Below are positions 17,824-26,868 of a stretch of 64,000 nucleotides of DNA, one piece after another; the stretch's first letter is position 1; each line of letters starts with the position of its first letter. The notes beneath the pieces are model-generated. The model searched no databases and had not been told where the DNA came from. It saw nothing but the letters and a program-made list of their open reading frames with translations. The position numbers were made by a program, and so were the translations under genes. The stretch lies in NCBI RefSeq assembly GCF_002284535.1, contig NZ_NPKH01000020.1:806001-870000 (forward strand), read 5' to 3'. The stretch comes from Mesorhizobium wenxiniae. Lineage in GTDB: Bacteria > Pseudomonadota > Alphaproteobacteria > Rhizobiales > Rhizobiaceae.

Positions 17824-18747
17824 CTAATCGAGCCCGATCAGGCGGCGAATGCGGCCGACATCGGTGCCGATGAACGACTGCATGCCGATGGCCACCTGTT
17901 GCGGCGCCATGGCGGCGACGAAACGGCGGAACTCGTCATCCGACAGCGCTTCGCCCGTCCAGTGGACGCGGCAGAACTCCTCCGAGCCATGGAAATGGCC
18001 GGCGCCGTCGAGCACGTCGTCGACATAGCGGCCGTAGATCATGCATTCGGAGAATTTGCGCGCCGCACCAACGATTTCGACCCAGTCGCGGCCATGGATC
18101 TTCCCGATCCGCGCGCACAGCGCCGTCACGGTTTCGCGACGCCAGGCAATCAGCGTCGAAATGTAGTCGTGGGTCGAAACCTCCGATGGCTCGATGCCGA
18201 GCGCCGAGCCGGCATTGCGCGACCAGATGCGATGCTCCTCATGACCGTCACCGGACAGCACGCCGTCGCGGCGGAACAGCCGCACCTTGCCGTCGCGCCA
18301 GAAGGCGCTGCAGTCGAAAGGTTTTAAGAACGCCACGTCGGAATCGCAGAAGATCAGCACGTCTTCGCCGGCGTGCGCTGATATCGCGATGCGGCGAAGC
18401 TGCTGCACATGCCAGCCGCGCAACGGCATGGTCTTCAGGCTGAGCCAGATGCGCCGGCGGAACAGGCTGAGCGGATCGTCGAAGGCATGCAGCCAGCGCG
18501 GCAACAGGTCCCGCTCGTCGACGATGGTGCGGCAATTGTTCTCCAGCTGACGAAACAGCGCCACGTCGCGATGCTCGACAAGAATATAGTGGTGCGCCAC
18601 GCCGGAAACATAGCGGTCGATTGTGTCGCACAGCAGGCGGCAGCGCTCCAAATCCGGCGCATAGCTTGCCGTCACGACCGCCGCCGTCGGCGTCCGGGGA
18701 AGGAAATCGGCCTCGGCATTAGGGCTCGGCACGAACCGGTTGTTCAA
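17824..18747 (-). CDS. DUF6492-like protein, possible glycosyltransferase
   Basis: A protein of about 307 residues in an exopolysaccharide operon. It contains TAAVVTASYAPDLERCRLLC and EDVLIFCDSDVAFLKPFD, a DxD-like motif in a nucleotide-sugar-transferase-like fold, followed by IWSRNAGSALGI and a C-terminal part rich in acidic residues. The open frame extends upstream, but its first 96 codons overlap the WecG gene out of frame. A TTG at 18747 overlapping the WecG stop (TTGA) gives the natural start and suggests translational coupling. The family assignment is from memory and moderate. Confidence 0.65.
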   Translation of the reverse strand: MNNRFVPSPNAEADFLPRTPTAAVVTASYAPDLERCRLLCDTIDRYVSGVAHHYILVEHRDVALFRQLENNCRTIVDERDLLPRWLHAFDDPLSLFRRRIWLSLKTMPLRGWHVQQLRRIAISAHAGEDVLIFCDSDVAFLKPFDCSAFWRDGKVRLFRRDGVLSGDGHEEHRIWSRNAGSALGIEPSEVSTHDYISTLIAWRRETVTALCARIGKIHGRDWVEIVGAARKFSECMIYGRYVDDVLDGAGHFHGSEEFCRVHWTGEALSDDEFRRFVAAMAPQQVAIGMQSFIGTDVGRIRRLIGLD

Positions 18748-19574
18748 TGATCTGCTCCGGTGCCTGCTCTGGGGCCTGCTCTGGGGCGAGTTTTGGCAGG
18801 AGCGGGCCTGCGCAAGAATTTCTGGCCAATGACGCGCCACAGGAACAGCGGATTGCCGACCACATAGCGGCGCCAGAGGCGGCCCGGCTCGATCCACAAC
18901 CGAAACAGCCATTCGAGCCTGAGCCGGCGCATCCACAGCGGCGCCCGCGGCACCATGCCGCTCAGGAAATCGAGTAGCGCGCCGACGGCGATCGGCAACG
19001 TGCAGTGGCGCGCGTCGATGTGGCGCGCGATCCATAATTCCTGGCGCGGCACCCCCATGGCGACAAGCAGCACGTCCGGCCGCAATCCGGCGATCCGATC
19101 GACGATTGCCGGCTCCTCGGCGGCAGAGAAATAACCGTCATGGATGACCACGAACCGGTGCTGCAACGCGAGCGCTGCCAGCTTCCTCGACGCCGCCTCG
19201 GCGTTGACCTGGGTCGCTCCGAGCAGCCCCACGGTCATCGGCCTGGCGGACGCCTGCAGGAAGGCAGGGATGAAATCGGTGCCGTTGAGATTGTCCGGAA
19301 ACGACGCTCCGTAAAGCAGTTTCGCCGCCAGATCGACGCCGACGCCGTCCGGCAGGATGAGAAAATCGTCGAGCGCCTCGGCAACGACCGGGTCCGTATA
19401 GGCGACATTGGCATTGTGCGCGTTGAGAAAGGTGACCTTGGTGAAGCGCCGCTCTGCAATCGACCGGGCCAGCAGCGCGACCGCATCGTCCCAGCGAATG
19501 GCGAGGACCGAGATGCCCAGGATCGATTTCAAAGTGTCGACCCCGAAAGCGGCGCGGGCGGTGTGCATATTCAT
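18744..19574 (-). CDS. WecG/TagA/CpsF family glycosyltransferase
   Basis: A 276-residue cytoplasmic glycosyltransferase (GT26). Signature stretches are KVTFLNAHNANVAYTDPVVA, LPDGVGVDLAAKLLYG and NGTDFIPAFL (the T...N/D acceptor motif). These are followed by VGLLGA, GYFSAAEE, LLVAMGVPRQELWIARH and VGALLDFLSGMVPRAPLWMR. It probably adds a sugar to the lipid-linked repeat unit. Its start overlaps the stop of the GT4 gene (ATGA) and its stop overlaps the next start. Confidence 0.9.
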   Translation of the reverse strand: MNMHTARAAFGVDTLKSILGISVLAIRWDDAVALLARSIAERRFTKVTFLNAHNANVAYTDPVVAEALDDFLILPDGVGVDLAAKLLYGASFPDNLNGTDFIPAFLQASARPMTVGLLGATQVNAEAASRKLAALALQHRFVVIHDGYFSAAEEPAIVDRIAGLRPDVLLVAMGVPRQELWIARHIDARHCTLPIAVGALLDFLSGMVPRAPLWMRRLRLEWLFRLWIEPGRLWRRYVVGNPLFLWRVIGQKFLRRPAPAKTRPRAGPRAGTGADH

Positions 19575-20743
19575 GCAAACACCTCCTGGCTGACGGGCCC
19601 GAGCTTTTCCAGGCCGAGCCTGATTGCGGCATCGAGCGCCATCACCTGCCGGCGGTGGAAAGCGCTGCCGTCGACGTCCCTGACATCGGCCACTGCTGAT
19701 TCCAGGGCGCCGGCGAAGGCGACCGGATCATCGGTCACCACGCAATTGACCGGGCGATGGTCGATGCCGCGCAACGAATGGCTGGTGGCGACGGAAGGCA
19801 GGCCGAGTTCGAAGGTTTCGACGGTCTTGAGCTGCACGCCGCTGCCGGAGGTGCTGATCAGCGGGATGACGGCGGCACCCCGCACGAAAGCCTGCGCGTC
19901 CGGCACGCGCCCGACGAACTCGACGCCGGGATGCGCGGACGTGAGGCCCGATGGCGCGCCGCCGGCAATCCTGACCCGGAAATCGGGCCTGAGATGCGGC
20001 ACCACTTTTTTCAGGAACCAGTCGAGGCCGATGCGGTTCGGCTGCCAGGTCCAGGTACCGATCAGCGCCGCGTCGCAATCGATACGGCGCGGTTCGTTTT
20101 GCACGGGCGCTCCGGCGCAAGTCACCAGCGGCAGCGCCGCCGAACGGTCGTCGAAGGCGACGCCGAGTGCTGAGCGATCTTCCTCGGCCAGCGTGAGGAC
20201 GAAGCGTGCCCGGCAGCAGAGTCGTTCTTCCAAGGCCTTAAGCAGCCTGGCCTCACGGCGAAACAACAGGCGCTGCAAAAGGCCGCCCGCGGCAGCGGCG
20301 TTCTCCTGCGCCGAACGATGCTCGACATTGTGGGCGACGAAGATCGACGGCCGGTCGGCGAACAGCCTTTCGAAGGCGCCGGCGAACTGCACGGAATTCA
20401 AGACATAGCCGTCGAAAGGGCCGGCGCGTTCGACGGCGGCGCGGACCTCGCTGTCGGTGACCACGCGCAGCTTGACCGACGCGAAAGTGAGGCCGGAGAG
20501 CATCGCCTTTGCGACCCAAGCCAGCTTTTGCAACGATGACGCGCTTTCGGTGCGCACATCGACGGCACCGAGCACGATGGTGTTTTGCGGATCGCTCGCA
20601 GGCTTGCCCGGCCAGGTGAAGCCGATCACTGTGACGCGCACACCGGCCCGCCGCAACGCGGCGATGATCGCGGCATTGGCGATCTCATAACCCGAGGCAA
20701 GAGCCCCGTCGGGCACGATCGATGTGGCGAACAGCAGATGCAT
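19571..20743 (-). CDS. Glycosyltransferase, GT4-like
   Basis: A 390-residue GT-B fold protein. The N-terminal domain starts with HLLFATSIVPDGALASGYEI. The C-terminal domain has GTWTWQPNRIGLDWFLKKVV, VEFVGRVPDAQAFVRGAAVI and the donor-binding block GSGVQLKTVETFELGLPSVA, where E..ELG is the usual nucleotide-sugar site. It heads the minus-strand operon GT4, WecG, DUF6492, all with 4-bp overlaps. It is divergent from the GT2 gene, with about 170 bp between the two starts. Confidence 0.8.
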   Translation of the reverse strand: MHLLFATSIVPDGALASGYEIANAAIIAALRRAGVRVTVIGFTWPGKPASDPQNTIVLGAVDVRTESASSLQKLAWVAKAMLSGLTFASVKLRVVTDSEVRAAVERAGPFDGYVLNSVQFAGAFERLFADRPSIFVAHNVEHRSAQENAAAAGGLLQRLLFRREARLLKALEERLCCRARFVLTLAEEDRSALGVAFDDRSAALPLVTCAGAPVQNEPRRIDCDAALIGTWTWQPNRIGLDWFLKKVVPHLRPDFRVRIAGGAPSGLTSAHPGVEFVGRVPDAQAFVRGAAVIPLISTSGSGVQLKTVETFELGLPSVATSHSLRGIDHRPVNCVVTDDPVAFAGALESAVADVRDVDGSAFHRRQVMALDAAIRLGLEKLGPVSQEVFA

Positions 20744-20915
20744 CTCACCTATCCAGTGCTGACCCAGCTAGCAAAGCGCGGTGAAACGTTGATTAAGTGA
20801 AGGTATTTGGTGGCCCGGCGTTGCGGATTTGCCGGCTCGTCCGCGAAAGGTGATTAACGAAACGTTATCGTCGCGATGCTATCGAGAACCAAACTCACCA
20901 TCCCGGGCTGAACCC

Positions 20916-21914
20916 ATGATCCCATTGCCATCGGACGATTCGGTATCGATCGCAGGGCGCTCTCCGGGACTTGTCACGACGGCCGTCGAGGCGGTCGTGA
21001 CGCTGCCGACCTTCAAAAGGCCCGAGCAGCTGCTGGCGACGCTGGCGTCGCTCAAGGCCCAGCACACCGGCAGACGGTTCGCAATCATCGTCATTGAGAA
21101 CGAGGCCGAGGCGCGCGCCGGCGCCAAAGCGGCGCTGCCGCTGTTCGAGCGCGGCGAGATATCAGGCATGGTCATCATTGCACATGAGCGCGGAAATTGC
21201 AGCGCCTATAATGCCGGCTGGCAGATGGCGATCCTGCATTTTCCAAATTTCAGGCGCTTGCTGGTCATCGACGATGACGAGATCGCGGATCCGCAATGGC
21301 TCGAGCGCATGTGCAAGGCGGCCGAGACGCTCGGTGCCGACATCGTCGGCGGCCCGCAAAGGCCTGTGTTTGCCGACGCGGCCCATGCCAGATGGGCCGA
21401 GCATCCGGTCTTTGCGCCACCCTACCGGGAGACCGGGCGTGTGCCCGCGCTCTATTCCTCCGGCAATCTGCTGGTTGGGCGTTACGTGCTCACCGCCATG
21501 GGGCCGCCCTTCCTCGACCTGAAATTCAACTTCATGGGCGGCGGCGATTCCGATTTCCTGAGCCGGGCCGCACAGAGAGGCTTTGTGCTTGGCTGGTGCG
21601 CCGAGGCGCAAGTGCGCGAAAGCGTCCCGGCCCGGCGCGTCGAAGCCGACTGGATCCGTGCCCGCAGCCTGCGCAACGGTGTCATCTCGACACTGGTCGA
21701 GAAGAAGAAACGGGCCGGCACGCCGTTCGCCGGCACCAAGGTTTTCTTGAAGAGCCTGGCGCTGCTTGCCGCCTCGCCATTTCGCGGCGCGGCCAGGCTG
21801 GCGCGGACGGGGTCATTGGCGACGGCCTTATACCCCATCCATGTAGCTGTCGGCCGCCTGCTTGCCGAATTCGGATACGCCAATGAGCAATACCGGCAGC
21901 CTGAGAAGAACTGA
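20916..21914 (+). CDS. GT2 family glycosyltransferase
   Basis: A protein of about 332 residues with a GT-A domain. It shows VVTLPTFKRPEQLLATLASL at the N-terminus, NCSAYNAGWQMA, the metal-binding acidic run VIDDDEIADPQWLERM (about 115-125) and GGGDSDFLSRA near 215. It is probably cytoplasmic and may act on the same repeat unit as the divergent operon. The ATG at 20916 is preferred over the in-frame one at 20829 because the domain starts soon after. Its 3' end overlaps the start of the polymerase or ligase gene by 32 bp. Confidence 0.85.
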   Translation: MIPLPSDDSVSIAGRSPGLVTTAVEAVVTLPTFKRPEQLLATLASLKAQHTGRRFAIIVIENEAEARAGAKAALPLFERGEISGMVIIAHERGNCSAYNAGWQMAILHFPNFRRLLVIDDDEIADPQWLERMCKAAETLGADIVGGPQRPVFADAAHARWAEHPVFAPPYRETGRVPALYSSGNLLVGRYVLTAMGPPFLDLKFNFMGGGDSDFLSRAAQRGFVLGWCAEAQVRESVPARRVEADWIRARSLRNGVISTLVEKKKRAGTPFAGTKVFLKSLALLAASPFRGAARLARTGSLATALYPIHVAVGRLLAEFGYANEQYRQPEKN

Positions 21915-23202
21915 ACGCGCGCCGCTCAGCGCGGCGTTCACACGCGACGGCGTCGCGACCGCGATCGCGGCGCTGCTGTTCACCGTCATCCTGGTGTCGT
22001 TCCGTCCCTTCCAGCCGGCCGGCGCCGAAATGACCGGCGACGGCGGCGACATCGTCAACCAGCTCGGCTTCGGCTCGCTCGGCGCGATCTCGATCTTCTC
22101 GCTGCTGGCTTTCGCCGACCCGCGCGTGGTGCGCTCGCTGCTCAGCCCGTCCTGGCTGCTGATGCTGGGCTTCTTCGTGCTGTCGGTGGTGATGGCAACC
22201 GACCCGCCGTCGGCCATGCGCGCCGCTTCCTTCACGCTGATCGGCGTCTTGACGATGGCGACAATCCTGGCGCTTCCGCGCGACGCCGAGGCTTTCTCGA
22301 AAGTCATCATCTTCACCATAGTCGTCGTCATCGGCCTGTCCTATATCGGGCTCATCGTCTTTCCGCACGAGGCGCTGCACACCACCGATTCGCTGGAGCC
22401 GGAACATGCCGGCCTGTGGCGCGGCGTGTTCACCCACAAGAACATCGCCGGTCCTGTCATGGCCTGCTTCAGCTTCGCCGGGCTGTACCTCTACCGGCGC
22501 GGACAGCGGCTCTGGGGCGCGTCAATCTTTTGCGCGGCGATGATCTTCATGCTGCACACCGGTTCCAAGACGACGGCCGGATTGGTGCCGTTTTCGATCC
22601 TGATCGTCGTGCTGCCGAGCCTTATCGGCATGCGGCTCGGGACGCCGATCCTGTTCGCGCTGGCCATCATCGCCGCGGCGATCGGCACGCTGGGCATCGT
22701 CTTCCTGCCGCCGGTGAAGCATCTGGCGGCACTCTATTTCCCCGACCTGACCTACACCGGACGCACGACGCTGTGGGAGTTCGCCGGCGAGATGCTGGCG
22801 AAGCGGCCGTGGACCGGCTACGGCTTCGAGAGCTTCTGGGGCACGCCGCTGCTCTTGAACCAGGAGCAGCCCTTCGACCGGGCCTGGGACATCAGAACCA
22901 TCGTGCACGGCCATAACGGCTATCTCGACATCGTCGTGCTGATGGGCATCCCGGCGCTCTGCGTGGCAGTCTACACATTCCTGATCGCGCCGCTACGCGA
23001 TTACTTGCGCATCCCCTTGCGCAAGGAAAACATCTATCTCGGCGACTTCTTCATGATGGTGGTGCTGTTCGCCGCGCTGAACGCCTTCCTCGAAAGCTTC
23101 TTCTTCCATCGCGCCGACCCGGTCTGGCTGTTCTTCGTGTTCGGCATGTTCGGCCTCAGGCAGGTGTCGCTGCGGCCGATGGCGGTTCGTGGTCCGTCCT
23201 GA
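21883..23202 (+). CDS. O-antigen ligase/polymerase family protein (Wzy/ExoQ-like)
   Basis: About 439 residues with roughly ten membrane segments. The conserved periplasmic-loop motifs of the O-antigen ligase family are visible: WRGVFTHKNIAGPVMACF (HKN) and TGYGFESFWG followed by HGHNGYLDIVVLMGI. It should polymerise or ligate exopolysaccharide repeat units in the periplasmic leaflet. It overlaps the GT2 gene, so the two are cotranscribed. An alternative start at 21862 would add seven residues. Confidence 0.85.
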   Translation: MSNTGSLRRTERAPLSAAFTRDGVATAIAALLFTVILVSFRPFQPAGAEMTGDGGDIVNQLGFGSLGAISIFSLLAFADPRVVRSLLSPSWLLMLGFFVLSVVMATDPPSAMRAASFTLIGVLTMATILALPRDAEAFSKVIIFTIVVVIGLSYIGLIVFPHEALHTTDSLEPEHAGLWRGVFTHKNIAGPVMACFSFAGLYLYRRGQRLWGASIFCAAMIFMLHTGSKTTAGLVPFSILIVVLPSLIGMRLGTPILFALAIIAAAIGTLGIVFLPPVKHLAALYFPDLTYTGRTTLWEFAGEMLAKRPWTGYGFESFWGTPLLLNQEQPFDRAWDIRTIVHGHNGYLDIVVLMGIPALCVAVYTFLIAPLRDYLRIPLRKENIYLGDFFMMVVLFAALNAFLESFFFHRADPVWLFFVFGMFGLRQVSLRPMAVRGPS

Positions 23203-23267
23203 TCCTCCGTCCCAACAGGGCTTCCCCGCCCCGCCACGAACGTCTATGGGAAGCCATCTTTTTGTTT

Positions 23268-23317
23268 GAGCATCGGATTTTCCCAAGACCGGTACCCACT
23301 TTTGCGTCCGATGCTCT
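23268..23317. repeat. Rhizobial 50-bp palindromic intergenic repeat
   Basis: The ends GAGCATCGGA and TCCGATGCTCT are inverted, and the centre reads aagaccggtacccactttt. This is the rhizobial element usually ending in gatcatgctct with an accggttcccactttt core; a second copy is at 35254. It ends about 14 bp before the proC start and so lies within its leader. Confidence 0.75.
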
Positions 23318-23331
23318 AGCGGAGGTTTTCT

Positions 23332-24147
23332 ATGACGATCAGGCTTGTTCTCGCCGGTTGCGGCAATATGGGCTACGCCATGCTCTCGGGCTGGCTGAAA
23401 TCGGGCAAGCTCCCCCCGGCGGCGGTCTTCGTGGTCGAGCCGAATGCCGATCTGCGCAAGCGTGCCGAAGCGCTCGGCTGCAGTGCTGCCGCGGAGGCCG
23501 GCGGCATTCCGGCGGACGCGGTGCCGGCCCTCGTGGTCATTGCGGTGAAGCCGCAAGTGATCCGCGACGTGACCGCCGCGTACAAGCGCTTCAATGATGG
23601 CCGCACCACCTTCGTCAGTATCGCCGCCGGAACGCCGGTCGCCACATTCGAGGCCATTTTGGGCAATCGCGCGCCGATCGTGCGCTGCATGCCCAACACG
23701 CCGGCGGCGATCGGCAAGGGCATGCTGGTGGTGTTTTCCAACCGGCTGGTCTCCATCGATACGAAGCGTTTCGTTGCCGATCTGCTTTCGGCGAGTGGCG
23801 AAGTGACTGATATCGACGACGAAGGCCTGATGGATGCGGTGACGGCAGTGTCCGGGTCTGGACCCGCCTATATCTTCCATTTCATCGAAGCGCTGACCGT
23901 GGCCGCCGAGAAGGCCGGATTGCCGGCCAAAACCGCCAGGCTACTTGCGATGCAGACGGTCTACGGCGCCGCCTCGCTCGCCGCCGAAAGCGGCGAGGAG
24001 CCGGGCGTTCTGCGCCAGCAGGTGACCAGCCCCAACGGCACAACGGCCGCCGCCCTTGCCGTGCTGATGGGCGGGGACCGGCTGATCCATCTGCTCACCG
24101 AAGCGGTGGAAGCAGCGCGGCTGCGGTCGATCGAGTTGGGGAAGTAG
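23332..24147 (+). CDS. proC: Pyrroline-5-carboxylate reductase
   Basis: A 271-residue enzyme for the last step of proline synthesis, reducing pyrroline-5-carboxylate with NAD(P)H. The Rossmann motif LVLAGCGNMGYAMLSGWL is at the N-terminus, VIAVKPQVI follows, and the P5CR signature region is clear in RCMPNTPAAIGKGM and LMDAVTAVSGSGPAYIFHFI, with QQVTSPNGTTAAALAVL near the C-terminus. Length is normal. GGAGGTTTTCT precedes the ATG. Confidence 0.95.
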   Translation: MTIRLVLAGCGNMGYAMLSGWLKSGKLPPAAVFVVEPNADLRKRAEALGCSAAAEAGGIPADAVPALVVIAVKPQVIRDVTAAYKRFNDGRTTFVSIAAGTPVATFEAILGNRAPIVRCMPNTPAAIGKGMLVVFSNRLVSIDTKRFVADLLSASGEVTDIDDEGLMDAVTAVSGSGPAYIFHFIEALTVAAEKAGLPAKTARLLAMQTVYGAASLAAESGEEPGVLRQQVTSPNGTTAAALAVLMGGDRLIHLLTEAVEAARLRSIELGK

Positions 24148-24228
24148 TTGCTTGAGGCGTTGCAAGCCGGTCGGCGGCGAAGGTCGACGATCAGTTGCAA
24201 TAGCAAACGTTCCGAAGCGATCCTTCGC

Positions 24229-24383
24229 GCCCCCCTCTGTCCTGCCGGACATCTCCCCCACAAGTGGGGAGATTGGCAGCTTCGGCGGTCCACTCACCAC
24301 TGCGATGTTGGAGATTGGCGAAGGCCGGCGTGACGTCCGATCTCCCCCAGGTGGGGGAGATGTCCGGCGGGACAAAGGGGGGC
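24229..24383. repeat. Long inverted repeat with 32-bp arms downstream of proC
   Basis: The left arm (24229-24260, starting gcccccctctgtcc) and right arm (24352-24383, ending gggacaaaggggggc) are inverted copies matching at about 30 of 32 bases. Each arm's inner end carries a further small hairpin (ctccccacaagtggggag and ctcccccaggtgggggag). It lies between the convergent proC and SAF-domain genes. It looks like a rhizobial palindromic mosaic element and may act as a bidirectional transcript end. Confidence 0.75.
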
Positions 24384-24416
24384 ACTGTCCCGCCGGCATC
24401 AAATTTCTGCACCGCA

Positions 24417-25733
24417 CTACCCCGCTCCGTACAGCGTCTCGTCCTGCAGCCGGCGCAAGGCGAAAAGCCTGGTCGTCGGGTCGGGTGCGGCATTGTCTGA
24501 TGTCAGCAGCTCGCCCTTCCTGACCGGTCTCAGCACCTTGCCGCTTTCGAGCAGGCCGACTGGCACGGCGCGGTTGGCGCGAGCCTCTTCGACAGTCATG
24601 GTCCAGGAGCGGTAGCAGGTCTCGCCGATCGCATCGAAAATCTCGCCGGCGGCGAGATCGCGCTTGGCCACGGCGCAGACCTCGGCGACGGGCCTCGGCA
24701 GCGGCACCATGTCCGGCTTGCCATAGAGCGCGATGCGCGCGGCGGTCAACGGCACTTCCAGCGAGGTCAGATGATACGGCCGGAAGAAGCTGTAATAGGG
24801 GCCGTGGCCGATATGCAGGTCGTCCATGCGCTCGATGATGCGCGGATGCGTCGCCTCGACGATGACGAAGACGCCGGGCGCCACGCCCTTGCCGATGGTG
24901 TAGTCGACGACGCCCTTCCGCGACAGGATGCCGCCATCGGCGCGCGGGATGAGCACCTTGGCCAATTCATCGCGATTGGCCTTGGGGCCGTGCATGCCGG
25001 CAATGTCGGGCACCAGCCCGGTGGCGTTGGCGATGGCGCACATCTCGACCATGGTTTTCGAGCCGTCGACGAACTCGACCAGCATGCGCGGGTTCATGTT
25101 GCGGCGCAACGCTTCCGCGCGATAGTCGTCGGGCACGGCGTCATGGTTGAGCGGGTTGTTCTTGCCCTTGCCGGCCGAGACGATGGTGTAGCCGAGCGCG
25201 GAGGCGAACTCGATCAGCTCCATGCAGCTCGACGGCTCGTCGCCGGCGCCGACCGAATAGACGACGCCGAGCCGGTCGGCCTGCTGCTTCAGATAGCAGC
25301 CGATGGTGACGTCGGCTTCGACATTCATCATCACCAGATGCTTGCCGTGCTCCATCGCCATCAGGTCGAAATCGGCGGCGACGCCGGGCTTGCCGGTGGC
25401 GTCGATAACGACGTCAATGAGCGGATTGGTGACCAGCATCTCGTTCGAGGTGATGGCTATTTTTCCGCTCTCGATCGCCTCGCTGACCTTCGACGGCGTA
25501 TCGGCCTCCCGTGCCATCGCCTCGTCGCCATAGGCGATGCGGACGGCATCACGCGCCGTGTGGGGGCGGCGCGTCGAGACGGCGCACACCGAAATGCCCG
25601 GCATCAGCATGCCTTGCGTCACCAGGTCGGTGCCCATCTCGCCGGAGCCGATGACGCCGATGCGCACCGGACGGCCTTCCGCGGCGCGCTTGGCGAGATC
25701 GCTGGCAAGCCCGGTCAGGGCGACATTGGTCAT
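24417..25733 (-). CDS. NAD(P)-dependent oxidoreductase with C-terminal SAF domain (homoserine dehydrogenase-like)
   Basis: About 438 residues. The N-terminal Rossmann domain carries VRIGVIGSGEMGTDLV and DVVIDATGKPG. The middle has GAGDEPSSCMELIEFASALG and SAGKGKNNPLN. The C-terminal end is an SAF-like domain (AVAKRDLAAGEIFDAIG). This combination is known among homoserine-dehydrogenase-like enzymes of sugar-acid or polyol pathways; the substrate is not evident here. An in-frame GTG at 25745 is an alternative start; neither has a good ribosome site. It is divergent from the SDR gene. Confidence 0.75.
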   Translation of the reverse strand: MTNVALTGLASDLAKRAAEGRPVRIGVIGSGEMGTDLVTQGMLMPGISVCAVSTRRPHTARDAVRIAYGDEAMAREADTPSKVSEAIESGKIAITSNEMLVTNPLIDVVIDATGKPGVAADFDLMAMEHGKHLVMMNVEADVTIGCYLKQQADRLGVVYSVGAGDEPSSCMELIEFASALGYTIVSAGKGKNNPLNHDAVPDDYRAEALRRNMNPRMLVEFVDGSKTMVEMCAIANATGLVPDIAGMHGPKANRDELAKVLIPRADGGILSRKGVVDYTIGKGVAPGVFVIVEATHPRIIERMDDLHIGHGPYYSFFRPYHLTSLEVPLTAARIALYGKPDMVPLPRPVAEVCAVAKRDLAAGEIFDAIGETCYRSWTMTVEEARANRAVPVGLLESGKVLRPVRKGELLTSDNAAPDPTTRLFALRRLQDETLYGAG

Positions 25734-25936
25734 GCGCAAGTCCACTGCTTTTGATTTGAAGGGGGAATAGCAGGGAATGGTAACCTTTTGCCAACGAAAC
25801 CGGCCGCCGTCGGCAATTTCTTGTGACTGGCTTTCGCAATGCGAGCGGATAATCTTCCGCCCAGATAGTGTCTAGCGATGAAGAGACCGTCCTGTCGGGG
25901 CGGCGCGTGCCGACGGGATTTTCAGGGGAGGTTGAG

Positions 25937-26710
25937 GTGACAAACGAGTTTACGCCGAAATTCGATCTGGCTGACAAGGTAGTGCTGGTCACCGGCGCGT
26001 CGCGCGGCATCGGGCGCGCTTGCGCGCTCGCCTGCGCCGGCTCCGGCGCCGACATGATCGTTGGGGTGCGCAGCGCTGCCGACGGCGCGGATATCACTGC
26101 CGAGATCGAGCGCATCGGCCGGCGCGCGCTGGCGGTACAGATGGACCTCACCGATCTGACGACGGTGCGAATAGCTGTCGCCGACGCCCACGCCGCCTTC
26201 GGTCGCATCGACGTGCTGGTCAACAATGTCGGGCTTGGGCCGGAAAACCTCGCGGAGAACGTGACCGAAGCGGATTTTGACCTCACCGTGAACGTCAACC
26301 TCAAGGGGACCTTCTTCACCACCCAGGCGGTCGGACGGCTGATGATCGCGGCAAAATCCGGGCGCATCATCAACATCAGCTCGCAAGCCGGCACGGTGAC
26401 GCTGAAGGGCGAAGCGATCTACTGCATGTCCAAGGCGGCGATAAACCACCTCACCCGTTGCCTCGCGGCCGAATGGGCGCAGCACAAGATCACCGTCAAC
26501 AGCGTCGCGCCGACCTTCATCTGGACCGACGGAACACGGCCCTCGCTCGCCGATCCGGACTTTCATGCCCATGTGCTCGGGCACATCCCCCTCGGCCGCA
26601 TCGGCGACCCAATCGATGTCGCGGGAACCGTGGTGTTCCTCGCCTCGCCGGCAGCGTCGATGATCACCGGCGCGAATATACTGGTGGATGGCGGCTGGTC
26701 GGTGGCGTGA
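25937..26710 (+). CDS. SDR family NAD(P)-dependent oxidoreductase
   Basis: A 257-residue classical short-chain dehydrogenase. It has VVLVTGASRGIGRACAL (TGxxxGxG cofactor site), DVLVNNVGLG (NNxG), the catalytic serine in INISSQAG and the YxxxK pair in IYCMSKAA. The C-terminal end MITGANILVDGGWSV is typical. It starts at GTG 25937 with GGGGAGGTTGAG before it, a much better site than the upstream ATG at 25868. It may share a pathway with the divergent SAF-domain dehydrogenase. Confidence 0.85.
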   Translation: MTNEFTPKFDLADKVVLVTGASRGIGRACALACAGSGADMIVGVRSAADGADITAEIERIGRRALAVQMDLTDLTTVRIAVADAHAAFGRIDVLVNNVGLGPENLAENVTEADFDLTVNVNLKGTFFTTQAVGRLMIAAKSGRIINISSQAGTVTLKGEAIYCMSKAAINHLTRCLAAEWAQHKITVNSVAPTFIWTDGTRPSLADPDFHAHVLGHIPLGRIGDPIDVAGTVVFLASPAASMITGANILVDGGWSVA

Positions 26711-26868
26711 GAGAATGGGTCGTCTCCGCACTGGCCCCGACTAGCTCGCCACAGTCATGCCGTCAGAGCGCCGGCAAGCGGCCAGGCATTACGGAACGGC
26801 AACTTGACAATGGCCCAATCTTTCAAATTGAGTGAAATCACGATCAATAGAGAGTCGGCACAAGACAC

